DNA of 64,000 nt from Chromobacterium alkanivorans (GCF_016937655.1 NZ_JAFHKL010000011.1:62001-126000); one strand, 5' to 3'. Shown: positions 8,208 through 18,678, counted from the first letter of the stretch. A program made the numbers and translations. Notes: generated by a model not told the origin, from the sequence alone.

Positions 8208-8801
8208 TCAGATTTGTGGCAGCAATACCAATTCCAGCATGCGTTCGGCCAGCTGATCCACGCTCAGCGGGCCTTCGGAGCGGTACCATTGCACCGACCA
8301 ATGCAGGCTGCCCAGCAAGGTGCGGCGCAGCAGCGCGGTGTCGGGCTTGACCAGGCCGGCGGCGGCGGCTTCGTCCAGCGCCTGCTGCCACAGCGCCTCG
8401 TAGCGGTCGCGCAGCACGATCAGGCCGGGCCTGGCGGAGGCGGACACGCTGCGCCATTCGTAGAGCATCACTTCCAGCGCCGCCTGATTGTCCCCCAGCA
8501 GTGAATTGAGGTGCACGCGGAACAGCGCCGCCAGCTTGGCCCGCGGCGATCCGGCCTCGTCCAGCGCGCGCTTCAGCTGCTCGGTGGTGCTGGTGATGCC
8601 CAGCGCCATCACCGCGACCAGGATCTCCTCCTTGGTGCGGAAGTGGTAGAACAGGCTGCCGGACTGCATGCCGACCGCGTTGCCCAGGTCGCGCACCGTG
8701 GTGCGTTCGTAGCCCTGGTCGCGGAACAGCATCGCCGCGGCGCGGACCAGCTCCATGCGGCGGCTGTTTTCTTCGACGGGTGCGGTGTTGTCTGTATTCA
8801 T
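8208..8801 (-). CDS. TetR/AcrR-family transcriptional regulator
   Basis: 197 residues. The N-terminal helix-turn-helix is clear: AAAMLFRDQGYERTTVRDLG followed by VGMQSGSLFYHFRTKEEIL (about residues 20-60). The rest is a helical ligand-binding domain like that of regulators of fatty-acid or acyl-CoA genes (TetR_C_33-like). Its ATG overlaps the waaF stop by 4 bp (ATGA), so it is translated as the second gene of a waaF-tetR pair. That is an odd partner, because TetR targets are usually divergent. The target is unknown. Confidence 0.88.
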   Translation of the reverse strand: MNTDNTAPVEENSRRMELVRAAAMLFRDQGYERTTVRDLGNAVGMQSGSLFYHFRTKEEILVAVMALGITSTTEQLKRALDEAGSPRAKLAALFRVHLNSLLGDNQAALEVMLYEWRSVSASARPGLIVLRDRYEALWQQALDEAAAAGLVKPDTALLRRTLLGSLHWSVQWYRSEGPLSVDQLAERMLELVLLPQI

Positions 8802-9838
8802 TGTTGTGTTGGGCGTTGGACGTTGGCGGGCAGCAGCGGAAGCGCGGCTTGCCAGACCCGCTCCGGCTCCATTTTTTCCAGGCAATCGGTATGGCCGTAC
8901 GGACAGGTCCGTTCGAAACAGGGGCTGCAATCCAGGTTGAGGGAGACGATGGCGGCCTGTTCGGACAAGGGCGGGGTGAAGTCGGGGCTGGAGGAGCCGT
9001 ACAAGGCCACCAAGGGCTTGTCCAGCGCCGCCGCCACGTGCATCAGGCCGGAGTCGTTGCAGACGGCGAGCCGGGTCAGGCCGATCAGGTCTATCGCTTC
9101 TTCCAGGCCGGTGGCGCCGCAGAGGTTGACGGCCAGGCCGCCGGACAGGCGGCTGATGTCGTCGCCGACTTCTTTGTCCTTGCCGGAGCCGAACAGCCAC
9201 ACCGCGTAGCCGGCGGCGTCGAAGCGACGCGCCAGTTCGGCGAAGTGGCGGGCCGGCCAGCGCTTGGCCGGGCCGTATTCGGCGCCGGGGCAGAAGGCGA
9301 CCGCCGGTCGGCTGACGTCCAGTTTCAGCTTGTCCAGCACCGCTTGCTGGCTGGCGTCGGTGAGCGCCAGCCGCGGGTGGCTGAGCGGCCGCGGCAGCGG
9401 CTCGCCCTTGTCTTCGGCCAGCGCGCAAAAGCGCTCCACCATCATCGGCAGCGCCTGTTCGTCCAGTTCGCGCGCGTCGTTGAGTATCCAGTAACGGGAT
9501 TCGCCGAGGAAGCCGGTGCGCAGCGGGATGCCGGCGAACAGCGGGATCAAGGCGGATTTCAGCGAGTTGGGCAGCACGATGGCTTGATCGAAGCGCTCGG
9601 CGGCCAGCTGGCGCGCCACTTTCCAGCGTTCGCCCAGGCGCAGCGCGCCGTGGCCGAAGGGGTTGAGGTGGGCCTTGGCCACTTCCGGCATCCGCGCCAG
9701 TAGCGGCAAGGTCCAGGCCGGCGCGAACACGTGCAGTTCCAGATCGGGGTGGCGTTGATGCAGTCTTTGGTACAGCGGTTGCGCCATGACGCTGTCGCCG
9801 ACCCAGGAGGGGCCGATGACCAGGATTTTCTTCTTCAT
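8798..9838 (-). CDS. waaF: ADP-heptose:LPS heptosyltransferase II
   Basis: Glycosyltransferase family 9 enzyme adding the second heptose to the LPS inner core at the inner membrane. The N-terminal MKKKILVIGPSWVGDSVMAQ is diagnostic of WaaF/RfaF, and the C-terminal nucleotide-sugar site includes GSSSPDFTPPLS with CFERTCPYGHTDCL near the end. 346 residues, the normal length. The frame is open 34 codons further upstream, but that extension reads as unrelated Arg/Ser-rich sequence, so the ATG at 9838 is chosen. Confidence 0.94.
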   Translation of the reverse strand: MKKKILVIGPSWVGDSVMAQPLYQRLHQRHPDLELHVFAPAWTLPLLARMPEVAKAHLNPFGHGALRLGERWKVARQLAAERFDQAIVLPNSLKSALIPLFAGIPLRTGFLGESRYWILNDARELDEQALPMMVERFCALAEDKGEPLPRPLSHPRLALTDASQQAVLDKLKLDVSRPAVAFCPGAEYGPAKRWPARHFAELARRFDAAGYAVWLFGSGKDKEVGDDISRLSGGLAVNLCGATGLEEAIDLIGLTRLAVCNDSGLMHVAAALDKPLVALYGSSSPDFTPPLSEQAAIVSLNLDCSPCFERTCPYGHTDCLEKMEPERVWQAALPLLPANVQRPTQQ

Positions 9839-9970
9839 TGCAGATGTTCCGATTGCAAACCGAAACCGGGTCGAGGCGGCCCGGCTTGGGTTTGCAGACG
9901 AGGCGGGCGGCAAGCAAAAAAGGTGCGGCTCGCGCCACACCTTAGCTGCGTTGCCGGCGCGGGGCCAGGC

Positions 9971-10171
9971 TCAGTGGTGGCCGCCTGCCGGACCGTTCAG
10001 CTTGTAGCGGGTGCCGCAGTACGGGCACAGCGCTTCGCCGGTCTTGTGCACGGGCAGGAACACGCGCGGGTGGGAGTTCCAGGACACCATGTCCGGCATC
10101 GGGCAATGCAGCGGCAGGTCGTGCTGGGTGACTTCGATCACGCGTTGCGTGTTTTCTTTCTGTTCAGCCAT
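9971..10171 (-). CDS. small zinc-finger protein (zf-CHCC type)
   Basis: 66 residues with the Cys/His spacing of the CHCC zinc-finger family related to the NDUFS6 subunit of complex I: LHCPMPDMVSWNSHPRVFLP then CPYCGTRYKL. Such genes lie next to ilvE and waaF in many beta- and gammaproteobacteria. It sits 43 bp downstream of ilvE on the same strand, so the two are likely cotranscribed. Its molecular role is not established. Confidence 0.9.
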   Translation of the reverse strand: MAEQKENTQRVIEVTQHDLPLHCPMPDMVSWNSHPRVFLPVHKTGEALCPYCGTRYKLNGPAGGHH

Positions 10172-10214
10172 TCTGTATTCCTTGCGGAGCCGCCGCGCGG
10201 GCGGCTCGTCTTGC

Positions 10215-11138
10215 TTAGTTGACGTAGGTCAGCCAGTGCTGGTGTTCGGCATCCAGTCCTTTGACGATGTCGAAGTAGCGCTTCTGGATTTCGGCGGTGA
10301 TGGTACCACGATTGCCGTCGCCGATCGCGCGTCTGTCGAGTTCGCGGATCGGGGTCACTTCGGCGGCGGTGCCGGTGAAGAAGGCTTCGTCGGCGCTGTA
10401 GACCTCGTCGCGGGTGATGCGCTTCTCAATCAGTTCCAGGCCCATTTCCTTGGCGATCTGCACCACGGTGTCGCGGGTGATGCCTTCCAGCGCGCTGGTC
10501 AGGTCCGGAGTGTACAGTTTGCCTTTGCGGACGATGAAGATGTTTTCGCCGGAACCTTCCGCCACGAAACCGTCCACGTCCAGCAGCAGCGCTTCGTCGT
10601 AGCCGTCGGCGGTGGCCTCGTTGTTGGCCAGGATGGAGTTCATGTAGTTGCCGTTGGCCTTGGCCTTGCACATGGTGATGTTGACGTGGTGGCGGGTGAA
10701 GGAGGAGGTCTTCACGCGGATGCCTTTTTCCAGGCCTTCGTCGCCCAGGTAGGCGCCCCAGGGCCAGGCGGCCACGATCACGCGCACGTCGTTCTTCAGC
10801 GGCGCCACGCCCAGCTTGCCGGAGCCGTAGAAGGCCATCGGGCGGAAATAGCAGGATTTGAGGCCGTTGGCTTGGAGCACGTCATGATGGGCTTTGCTGA
10901 TCTGCTCCGGGGTGAACGGCAGTTCCATGCCCAGTATCTTGGCGGAGCGGAACAGCCGCGCGGTATGGTCTTCCAGACGGAAGATGGCCGGGCCCCTGGG
11001 GGTTTCGTAGGCGCGCACGCCTTCGAACACGCCCATGCCGTAGTGCAGGGTGTGGGTCAGTACGTGGGTGGTGGCGTCGCGCCAGTCAACCATTTCGCCG
11101 TCATACCAGATTTTTCCGTCACGATCAGCCATCGACAT
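10215..11138 (-). CDS. ilvE: branched-chain amino-acid aminotransferase
   Basis: PLP enzyme of fold class IV making Val, Leu and Ile from their keto acids with glutamate. 307 residues. The family block [20 protein letters not shown] is at about 30-50, the Schiff-base lysine is in [12 protein letters not shown] (about 160), and [12 protein letters not shown] and [13 protein letters not shown] follow. A TTG at 11153 could extend the frame by five codons. I prefer the ATG at 11138 because GGAG lies nine bases before it. The gene follows glnE on the same strand after about 100 bp. Confidence 0.95.
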   Translation of the reverse strand: MSMADRDGKIWYDGEMVDWRDATTHVLTHTLHYGMGVFEGVRAYETPRGPAIFRLEDHTARLFRSAKILGMELPFTPEQISKAHHDVLQANGLKSCYFRPMAFYGSGKLGVAPLKNDVRVIVAAWPWGAYLGDEGLEKGIRVKTSSFTRHHVNITMCKAKANGNYMNSILANNEATADGYDEALLLDVDGFVAEGSGENIFIVRKGKLYTPDLTSALEGITRDTVVQIAKEMGLELIEKRITRDEVYSADEAFFTGTAAEVTPIRELDRRAIGDGNRGTITAEIQKRYFDIVKGLDAEHQHWLTYVN

Positions 11139-11240
11139 CTTGGTGTTCTCCAATATTGTGTTTTCGCTTTGCGGATGGGGCCGGATCTTGTCCGACCGTA
11201 TCCAATGAGTTTATCTCGCCCTTATGACGCTGTGAACCGT

Positions 11241-13931
11241 TTATTTGAGCGCTTGCTCGAATACTCGCCGCCACAGCGATCGGCACAGGCCGTAGTCCTC
11301 CAGCAAGGCCGCGTCCGGCGTCACCGTTTGCTTTTCATTGAGCCGGGCGGCGTGTTGCAGCCGGCGGTAGTGGCGGTAGGCGTTGCGCGCGGCTTCGGCG
11401 TCGGCGGCGGGGATCAGGCCGGCGTCGGCGGCGGTGGCCAGCAGCGCGATGTTGCCGGCGTTGGCGGTCAGCGCCGGCAGTTGGTGGGCGTGGGCCAGGA
11501 TCAGGTACTGGACGAGGAACTCGATGTCTATGATGCCGCCGCGCGCGTTTTTCGGGTCTTCGTCGCGGGCGGGGTGGCTGTCCAGCATGCGCTGGCGCAT
11601 CGCCAGCACTTCGTCGCGCAGCGCGCCGAGCTCGCGCCGGCGGGTGAGGATGGCGTGGCGCTCCTGTTCGAACTGGACGCCGACTTCGGCGTCGCCGGCC
11701 ACGTAGCGGGCGCGGGTCAGCGCCTGATGCTCCCAGACCCAGGCCTGTTGCTCCTGATATTGGCGGAAGGCGTTGACCGAGCTGACCAGCAGGCCGCTGG
11801 CGCCGTTGGGGCGCAGCCGCAGGTCGATGTCGTAGAGCACGCCGGCGGCGGTGGCGCTGGTCAGCCAGGTGGACATCTTGCGCGCCAGCCGCGAATACAG
11901 TTCGGCGGCGTCCGGGTGTTCGTCGTCGTAGAGGAAGATCAGGTCCAGGTCCGAGGCGTAGCCCAGCTCTTTGCCGCCCAGCTTGCCGTAGCCGATGATG
12001 GCGAAGCGCGGCGCGTCGCAGTGGCGGCTGGGAATGTCGAGCCAGGCGTGGCGCAGCGTGGCGGCCAGCACGATGTCGGCCAGCAGCGACAGCTGGTCGG
12101 ACAGCGCCTCCACCGTCCACATGCCGGCCAGGTCCTGCGCCACCAGGCGGAAGGATTGCGCGTGCTGGAAGTGGCGCAGCGCGTCCATCTTGGCTTCCAC
12201 GTCGCCGTCGGCCTGGCGCAGCAGCAGCTCCAGTTGCTCGGCCAGCTGCGGCCAGTCCGGCGTGGCGTAGAGCACGCGCGCGTCCAGCAATTCGTCCAGC
12301 AGGATGGGATGGCGGGTCAGGTAGCCGGAGACCCAGGCGCTGGACGAGTAGAGCGAGGCCAGACGCTGCAGGGTCTGCGGGTATTCGGTCAGCAGCGCCA
12401 GGTAGGAGGCGCGGCGGCTGATCGCCTCCATCAGCGCGATGATGCGCGACAGCGTGGCGTCGGCGTTGTCGAAGCGGGAGGCGACTTCGATCAGCGCCGG
12501 CATCAATTGGTCGAACTGCTTGCGGCCGTTCAGCGGCATCTGCTGGTAGCGCTGCCCCAGAGCCAGGCTTTGCAGCTGGCGCGCCACTTGATCCGGTTCG
12601 GCGAAGCCTAGCCGCCGCAGCCGCTCCGTCGGCAGTTCGTCGGCGATGTCGCGCCACAGGTCGGCCAGCGGATGATCGGCGGCGCCCTCGGTGGGCAGGA
12701 TGAACACTTGCTCGAAGTGGCGGGTGACTTTGCGGCGCTGCTGATTGAGCCGGTTCATGAACTGGTCCCAGTCGGCGCAGCCCATGCCGGCGGCGATGCG
12801 GGCGCGGTTGTCGGCGCCGGCGGGCAGGGTCTGGGTCTGTTGGTCGTCCAGGTATTGCAGCCGGTGTTCCAGATTGCGCAGGAAGGCGTAGGCCTGCAGC
12901 AGTTCCTCGACGGCGGCGGGTTCCAGCAGGCGCAGCTCGCCCAGCCGGCGCAAGGTTTCGCGGGTGCCGCGCAGTTGCAGGCTGCGGTCGCGGCCGCCGC
13001 GTATCAGTTGAAAGACCTGGGCGATGAATTCCACTTCGCGGATGCCGCCGGGCCCCAGCTTGATGTTGTCGGCCATGTCGCGACGCGCCACTTCGCGGCG
13101 GATTTGCGCGTGCAGGTCGCGCATCGCGCCGTAGGCGCTGTAGTCCAGGTATTTGCGGTAGACGAAGGGGCGCGCCGTGTCGGCCAGCGCCGCCGCGTCG
13201 CCGCTGAGCGGCCTGGCCTTGATCCAGGCGTAGCGCTCCCATTCCCGGCCCTGGCTCAGCAGGTAGTTTTCCAGCGCGGCGAAGCTCATCGCCAGCGGGC
13301 CGGAGTCGCCGTAGGGCCGCAGCCGCATGTCGACGCGGAACACCTGGCCGTCGGCGGTGACGTCGTTGAGCAGGGCGATCAGCCGCTTGCCCACCTGGGT
13401 GAAGTATTCGTGGTTGCTGATCGAGCGGCCGCCGTGGGCGGCGCCGTCGGTGTCGCCGCTTTCCGGGTAGATGAAGATCAGGTCGATGTCGGAGCTGACG
13501 TTGAGCTCGCCGCCGCCCAGCTTGCCCATGCCGATGACGATCAGCTGCTGGACCTCGCCGCTGTCCTCGCCTATCGGCTGGCCGTAATGGGCGAGGCCGG
13601 CGCGCGCGGAGGCCAGCGCCCGCTCGACGGCGAAATCGGCCAGCGCGCTGACGGTGGTCACCACTTCGTCCAGGTCCGCCAGGCCGTTGAGGTCGCGGCA
13701 AATCAGCCGCGCCACCACCGCCTGCCGCAGCCGCCGCAGCGCCGGCGCCAGCAGTTCGGCGTCGTCCAACGCCGCCCAGTCGGCGAAGCCGGCCATCTCC
13801 GTCGCGTCGAAGCGGTGGCCCAGCCGGTTTTCCAGTCGCGTCAGCTCGGCGGGCTGGGCGGTCAGCAAACGTTGCAGATAGTGGGAGAACTCGCGGCTGC
13901 GGGCAATGGCAGCGGCCGTGTTTGCTGGCAT
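11241..13931 (-). CDS. glnE: bifunctional glutamine synthetase adenylyltransferase/adenylyl-removase
   Basis: Controls glutamine synthetase by adding or removing AMP in response to PII. 896 residues with the two nucleotidyltransferase domains of GlnE: the N-terminal adenylyl-removing domain with GMGKLGGGELNVSSDIDLIF (about 133) and the C-terminal adenylylating domain with GYGKLGGKELGYASDLDLIF (about 650), separated by helical linkers. It is slightly shorter than E. coli GlnE (946). It is divergent from yhdP with only 48 bp between the two open frames. Confidence 0.96.
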   Translation of the reverse strand: MPANTAAAIARSREFSHYLQRLLTAQPAELTRLENRLGHRFDATEMAGFADWAALDDAELLAPALRRLRQAVVARLICRDLNGLADLDEVVTTVSALADFAVERALASARAGLAHYGQPIGEDSGEVQQLIVIGMGKLGGGELNVSSDIDLIFIYPESGDTDGAAHGGRSISNHEYFTQVGKRLIALLNDVTADGQVFRVDMRLRPYGDSGPLAMSFAALENYLLSQGREWERYAWIKARPLSGDAAALADTARPFVYRKYLDYSAYGAMRDLHAQIRREVARRDMADNIKLGPGGIREVEFIAQVFQLIRGGRDRSLQLRGTRETLRRLGELRLLEPAAVEELLQAYAFLRNLEHRLQYLDDQQTQTLPAGADNRARIAAGMGCADWDQFMNRLNQQRRKVTRHFEQVFILPTEGAADHPLADLWRDIADELPTERLRRLGFAEPDQVARQLQSLALGQRYQQMPLNGRKQFDQLMPALIEVASRFDNADATLSRIIALMEAISRRASYLALLTEYPQTLQRLASLYSSSAWVSGYLTRHPILLDELLDARVLYATPDWPQLAEQLELLLRQADGDVEAKMDALRHFQHAQSFRLVAQDLAGMWTVEALSDQLSLLADIVLAATLRHAWLDIPSRHCDAPRFAIIGYGKLGGKELGYASDLDLIFLYDDEHPDAAELYSRLARKMSTWLTSATAAGVLYDIDLRLRPNGASGLLVSSVNAFRQYQEQQAWVWEHQALTRARYVAGDAEVGVQFEQERHAILTRRRELGALRDEVLAMRQRMLDSHPARDEDPKNARGGIIDIEFLVQYLILAHAHQLPALTANAGNIALLATAADAGLIPAADAEAARNAYRHYRRLQHAARLNEKQTVTPDAALLEDYGLCRSLWRRVFEQALK

Positions 13932-13979
13932 AATAGGCCTCTACGGCATGTCAATTCTTGATGGCCACATTGTAACGGT

Positions 13980-16900
13980 TTGCCGCATTTGGAAAAGCTA
14001 TTCTCCGTTCTGTCCCATATCCATGTGATCAAGGTCCTGAAACGGACCTGTGCGCTGTTGGGAATGGCCGTCGCCGTCGCCTTGACGCTGCTGCTGGCGG
14101 CGTTTTGCGCGTTCACTTTCTGGGTGCTGCCCAATCTGAACCAGTTCCGTCAGCCGCTGGAGCGCTATCTGAGCCAGTCGCTGGGGCGGCCGGTGCAGGT
14201 GGCGGCCCTGTCCGGCGAGTGGCTGACCGTGGGGCCGCGCTTCGAGCTGGGCGGCGTCACCATCGCCAATCCGCAGGACGGCAAGGCGTTGACCCTGCGC
14301 CAGGTGTCGCTGGAGCCGTCTTGGCGTTCGCTGCTGGCCTTGGAGCCGCGCCTGGCCAGCGTGGTGGTCAAGGGTCCGGCGGTGGAGCTGCTGCGCTCGC
14401 GCCAGGGCGTGATCTATCTGAACGGCTTCGATCTGAGTTCCGGTCCCGCCGACAGCGGCCTGGGCAACTGGCTGTTGCGCCAGCCCAGCCTGGAGATCAG
14501 CGACGCGCGGCTGAGCTGGCAGGACGAATTGCTGGGCCTGCCGCGGCTGGACCTGAGCCAGGGCCAGCTCAAGCTGAGCGCCGGCCTGTTCGGCCACGGC
14601 CTGAAGCTGTCCGGCCAGCCGGCCGCGTCCCTGGGCAAGGGCTTCGATCTGACCGCCTCCTGGCGCGGCGACGACATCGCCGCCTGGCAGCAGTGGTCCG
14701 GCTCGATCAAGGTGGCGCTGGACGGCGCGCGGGTGGGTTCGTGGACGCGCTATCTGCAGCAACTGGGCATGCTGCGCAGCGGCGAGGGCAGCGGCACGGT
14801 GGAGATGTCCTTCTCCGACGGCGCCGTCGACGCCTTGAAAGCCAGCGTCAATGTCCACGACGCCGCCTACACTCCGCCGGATTCGCAGGAACTGGTGCTG
14901 CCGCGGCTGCAGGGCGAGCTGCAACTGACGCGCCAGCTCAGCGGCAGCTATAAGGTCAAGGCCAGCCGGCTGACCCTGGCCAGCGCCAGCGGTCTGGCCT
15001 TCGACAATTCCAATATCGACGGCGAGTGGCGCTACGGCGAGCAGGGCTTCGGCCAGCTGACCCTGGACAATGTCGATCTCGGCCATCTGACCCCCTTCAT
15101 TCACGCGCTGGGCGCCGACCGCAATCCGCTGTTCGCGCGTTTCTCGCCCAGCGGCGCGCTGCGCGACCTGACCGTCAGCTGGAAGGGCGCGCTGGAGACG
15201 CCCAAGGCCTTCAAGCTGAAGTCCCGTTTTGAAAAGCTGGCCTGGCAACCGTTCGGCGAGCTGCCCGGCGTGGCCGGCGTCAGCGGCGCGATCAGCTTCG
15301 ACGAAAAGGGCGGCCGCCTGCAATTGGACACCGGCAAGTCCCAGGTCAGCTATCCCTCGGTCTTCGTCGCGCCGCTGGCCTTCGACAAGCTGACCGCCGA
15401 CGTGGGCTGGCAGCGGCAGGGGCAGGCGGTGGCCTTGGATTTCCGCCAGGTGGCCTTCTCCAACGCCGATTTGTCCGGCAGCCTGCAAGGCAGCTATCGG
15501 CACCAGGGCAGCGGCGCCGGCGTCGCCGATCTGCGCGCAAGCATTGCCGGAGTGCCGGCGGCCAGGGTGGCGGAGTATCTGCCGCACGAGGTGGGCGAGC
15601 ACACCTTGCGCTGGTTGCGCCAAGCCTTGCAGGGCGGCCAGTTGCGCCAGGCGACGATGAAGCTGCGCGGCGATCTGGAGCAATTCCCCTTCGCCGGCGG
15701 CAAGGGCGGCGAGTTCCTGGTGGAGGCCGAGGTGGAGCGCGCGCGTCTCAGCTATCAAGCGGGCTGGCCGCGCATCGACGACATCGACGCCCAATTGCTG
15801 TTCCACAACGAACGGATGGAAGTGAACGCGCGCCGCGCCGTCACCGTGGGCGTGCCGTTGAGCGGCGTCAAGGCGGTGATCGCTAATCTGGGCGCCGACG
15901 TGCCCGTGCTGACGGTGGAGGGCCGCGCGGCCGACCGCTTGCAGCGCATGCTGGCCTTCACCACGCAAAGCCCGGTGGACGGTTGGCTGGACGGTTTCAC
16001 CGGCCAGATCGAGGCCGGCGGCGACGCCAGCCTGGACTTGAAGCTGACGATACCGTTGGCCGGCGAACAGGGCGTGGCGGTGCGCGGCGATCTGCATTTC
16101 GCCGACAACGCGCTGCGCTTCAAATCCCTGCCGATTCCGCCGCTGAGCAAGACCCGCGGCCGGCTGACCTTTACCGAACGCGGCGTGGACAGCCCCGGCC
16201 TGCAGTTCGTCGGCTTCGGCGGCCCCTTCCAGCTGAAGGCCAACACCGGCGCCGACAAGCGCATGCGCTTCGAACTGGCCGGACAGGCCGATTCGCGCCA
16301 AGTGTTGAAGCAATACCTGCCGGCGCTGGCGGAGCAGGTGGCGGGCAAGTCCGGCTACCGCGCGCAGTTCGTCGTCAAGCAGGGCTTGGAGAGCCTGACG
16401 GTGGCCTCGGACCTGCAGGGCACGGCTTTCAACTTGCCGGCGCCCTTGGGCAAGACCGCCGCCGCGGCCTTGCCGCTGCAACTGCAGCTGCGGCCGCAGC
16501 AGATGCGCGGCGCGCAGACCCTGCGGCTGGACTTCGGCCTGGACGGCATGCTGGGCGGCCGCCTGCGTTTGAACGAGCGCGGCGACTTGCAGTCCGGTGC
16601 GCTGGGCGTGGGACGCGCGCCGGGAGAGCCGGCGGCGTCCGGCCTGACGGTGCGGGTGGCGCAGCCCAGAGTGGTGCTGGACGACTGGCTGAAACTGGCC
16701 GACGGCGCAGCGCAGTCCGGCGGCGGCGAGCCGGCGGCGCTGTCCGCCTTGCCGGCCTTGCAGCTGGAACTGGAAACGCCGGAGCTGGTGTTGCCGGGCC
16801 TGAGCCTGCACAAGGTCAACGCCAGGCTGGGCAACCGCGAGCTGTCCAAGGCCTGGACCATACAGCTGCGCTCCAACGAGATGAGCGGCGACGCCAGCTA

Positions 16901-17861
16901 TCGGCCGGAGGGCAACGGCCTGCTGCAGGCCAATCTGAGCCGGCTGGCCTTGAGCCTGCCGGCGGACAAGAAAGAGGGCGCGGCCGAGGCCAAGGCCGGC
17001 GGCGAGCCCTCGGTGCTGAACCGCAAGCTGCCCGAGATGAAGGTGCGCGTCGGCGAGCTGGTGCTGCAGGGGCGTTCGGTGGGCCGGCTGGAACTGGAGG
17101 CGCGCCGCGACGGCAGCGTCTGGCAGATGGCGCCCTTGCGGCTGACGACCAACGACGGCACGCTGAAGGCCACGGTGCGCTCGGACGCGCGCGGCGCCGG
17201 CAATGTCGACGCCCGCTTCGAACTGAATGTCGGCGACGCCGGCAAGCTGCTGACGCGGCTGGGCCAGGGCGAGATTTTCCGCAACGGCCAGGGCACGCTC
17301 AGCGGCCGCTTGAATTGGCCCGGCGGCCTGGGCGATCTGGATTTGGCCAAGGTGTCCGGCGAATTGGCGCTAGACTTCAAGGACGGACGCTTCGCCAAGG
17401 TGGACCCGGGCGTGGTCAAATTGCTGGGCGCGCTCAGCCTGCAATCGCTGCCGCGCCGCATCCGCCTGGACTTCACCGACGTGTTCAGCGACGGTTTCGC
17501 CTTCGACAGCCTCAAGGGCGAGGCGCAGGCGCGCAACGGCCTGTTCACTTCGTCCAAGGTGGAGATGAAGGGGCCGGGTGCGGACGTGACGATTTCCGGC
17601 GAGCTGGATCTGGGCAAGGAAAGCCAGGCCTTGAAAGTGCATGTGATGCCGCGTTTGGCGGAGAGCGTGGCGCTGGCCGCGGGCGCGGCCCTGCTCAATC
17701 CGGTGGTGGGCATCGCCACGCTGGCGGCGCAGAAAGTGCTGCGCGACCCGGTGGGCCGCATCCTGTCGGTGGATTACGAAGTGAGCGGCTCGCTGCGCGA
17801 CCCCAAGGTGGTGCGCACGGCGATCGGTCCGATACAGCAGAACAAAGGGGGGAAACCATGA
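13980..17861 (+). CDS. yhdP: YhdP-family AsmA-like protein
   Basis: Very large (up to 1293 residues) envelope protein of the AsmA/YhdP group, thought to form a periplasm-spanning groove for phospholipid transport to the outer membrane. One N-terminal helix (CALLGMAVAVALTLLLAAF) is followed by long beta-rich repeats, and the C terminus carries the AsmA-like VSGELALDFKDGRFAKVDPG and LNPVVGIATLAAQK blocks. The length matches E. coli YhdP (1266). The start is uncertain: the frame opens at a TTG (13980), a GTG at 14025 sits just before the basic residues preceding the helix, and neither has a good ribosome site. It overlaps the next gene by 4 bp. Confidence 0.9.
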   Translation: MPHLEKLFSVLSHIHVIKVLKRTCALLGMAVAVALTLLLAAFCAFTFWVLPNLNQFRQPLERYLSQSLGRPVQVAALSGEWLTVGPRFELGGVTIANPQDGKALTLRQVSLEPSWRSLLALEPRLASVVVKGPAVELLRSRQGVIYLNGFDLSSGPADSGLGNWLLRQPSLEISDARLSWQDELLGLPRLDLSQGQLKLSAGLFGHGLKLSGQPAASLGKGFDLTASWRGDDIAAWQQWSGSIKVALDGARVGSWTRYLQQLGMLRSGEGSGTVEMSFSDGAVDALKASVNVHDAAYTPPDSQELVLPRLQGELQLTRQLSGSYKVKASRLTLASASGLAFDNSNIDGEWRYGEQGFGQLTLDNVDLGHLTPFIHALGADRNPLFARFSPSGALRDLTVSWKGALETPKAFKLKSRFEKLAWQPFGELPGVAGVSGAISFDEKGGRLQLDTGKSQVSYPSVFVAPLAFDKLTADVGWQRQGQAVALDFRQVAFSNADLSGSLQGSYRHQGSGAGVADLRASIAGVPAARVAEYLPHEVGEHTLRWLRQALQGGQLRQATMKLRGDLEQFPFAGGKGGEFLVEAEVERARLSYQAGWPRIDDIDAQLLFHNERMEVNARRAVTVGVPLSGVKAVIANLGADVPVLTVEGRAADRLQRMLAFTTQSPVDGWLDGFTGQIEAGGDASLDLKLTIPLAGEQGVAVRGDLHFADNALRFKSLPIPPLSKTRGRLTFTERGVDSPGLQFVGFGGPFQLKANTGADKRMRFELAGQADSRQVLKQYLPALAEQVAGKSGYRAQFVVKQGLESLTVASDLQGTAFNLPAPLGKTAAAALPLQLQLRPQQMRGAQTLRLDFGLDGMLGGRLRLNERGDLQSGALGVGRAPGEPAASGLTVRVAQPRVVLDDWLKLADGAAQSGGGEPAALSALPALQLELETPELVLPGLSLHKVNARLGNRELSKAWTIQLRSNEMSGDASYRPEGNGLLQANLSRLALSLPADKKEGAAEAKAGGEPSVLNRKLPEMKVRVGELVLQGRSVGRLELEARRDGSVWQMAPLRLTTNDGTLKATVRSDARGAGNVDARFELNVGDAGKLLTRLGQGEIFRNGQGTLSGRLNWPGGLGDLDLAKVSGELALDFKDGRFAKVDPGVVKLLGALSLQSLPRRIRLDFTDVFSDGFAFDSLKGEAQARNGLFTSSKVEMKGPGADVTISGELDLGKESQALKVHVMPRLAESVALAAGAALLNPVVGIATLAAQKVLRDPVGRILSVDYEVSGSLRDPKVVRTAIGPIQQNKGGKP

Positions 17862-18667
17862 AGCAGAAATTCCTGGCGGCGGCGGTGCAGATGGTGTCCG
17901 GCGCCGACGTGGCGGCCAATTTGCGCCGCGCCGCGCATTGGGTGGCGGAAGCCGCCGGCAAGGGCGCGCGGCTGGTGGTCCTGCCCGAGTATTTTTGCCT
18001 GATGGGACGGCAGGAAACCGACAAGGTTGCCGTGTGCGAAGCCTACGGCGACGGCCCCATCCAGAGCGCGCTGGCGCGGATGGCGCGCGACAACGGCGTG
18101 TGGCTGGCGGCCGGCACCGTGCCCTTGCGCAGCCCGGAGCCGCAGCGGGTGCTGAACACCACCTTGCTGTTCGACCCGGACGGCGAGGTGCGCGCCCGCT
18201 ACGACAAGATCCATCTGTTCGGCTTTTCCGGCCTGGGCGAGAGCTATTGCGAATCCAACACCATCCGCCCGGGCGAACAGCCGGTGAAGGCGGACCTGGG
18301 CTTTGCCGAGATGGCCTTCGGCATCTGCTACGATCTGCGCTTTCCGGAGCTGTTCCGCCAGTTGTCGCCCTATGATCTGATGATTCTGCCGGCGGCCTTC
18401 ACCGCCACCACCGGCGAGGCCCATTGGGAGCCCCTGCTGCGCGCGCGCGCGATCGAGAACCAGAGCTATGTGCTGGCCTCGGCGCAGGGCGGCGAACACG
18501 ACAACGGCCGCAAGACCCACGGCCATTCGATGATCATCGATCCGTGGGGACGCGTGCTGGCCGAACTCGACAAGGGCGAGGGCGTGATCCTCGCCGAAAT
18601 CGACCCGACATTGATCCAGTCGGTGCGCACCCGCCTGCCGGCGCTGGCGCACCGCGTACTCGCGTGA
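17858..18667 (+). CDS. carbon-nitrogen hydrolase (Nit1/NitFhit-like omega-amidase family)
   Basis: 269 residues of the nitrilase superfamily. The catalytic triad is visible: Glu in VLPEYF (about 43), Lys in YDKIHLF (about 113) and Cys in [10 protein letters not shown] (about 150). Family members of this branch remove deaminated glutathione by amidase action. Its ATG overlaps the yhdP stop (ATGA), and tldD starts 11 bp after it. This yhdP-nit-tldD order is conserved in betaproteobacteria. The exact substrate cannot be told from sequence alone. Confidence 0.92.
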   Translation: MKQKFLAAAVQMVSGADVAANLRRAAHWVAEAAGKGARLVVLPEYFCLMGRQETDKVAVCEAYGDGPIQSALARMARDNGVWLAAGTVPLRSPEPQRVLNTTLLFDPDGEVRARYDKIHLFGFSGLGESYCESNTIRPGEQPVKADLGFAEMAFGICYDLRFPELFRQLSPYDLMILPAAFTATTGEAHWEPLLRARAIENQSYVLASAQGGEHDNGRKTHGHSMIIDPWGRVLAELDKGEGVILAEIDPTLIQSVRTRLPALAHRVLA

Positions 18668-18678
18668 AAGAACCCGAC

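Noticed and set aside
8798-9938. Fusion of waaF with the downstream TetR gene suggested by one long shifted frame.
   Set aside because: The two proteins are in different frames with a clean 4-bp stop/start overlap; the long frame mixes unrelated sequence.
13998-16811. A 937-codon open frame antisense to yhdP, with others antisense to glnE, pepA, dinG, argG and acnD.
   Set aside because: High GC content removes stop codons from the antisense frame. The translations are Gln/His/Arg-rich noise without ribosome sites or family features.
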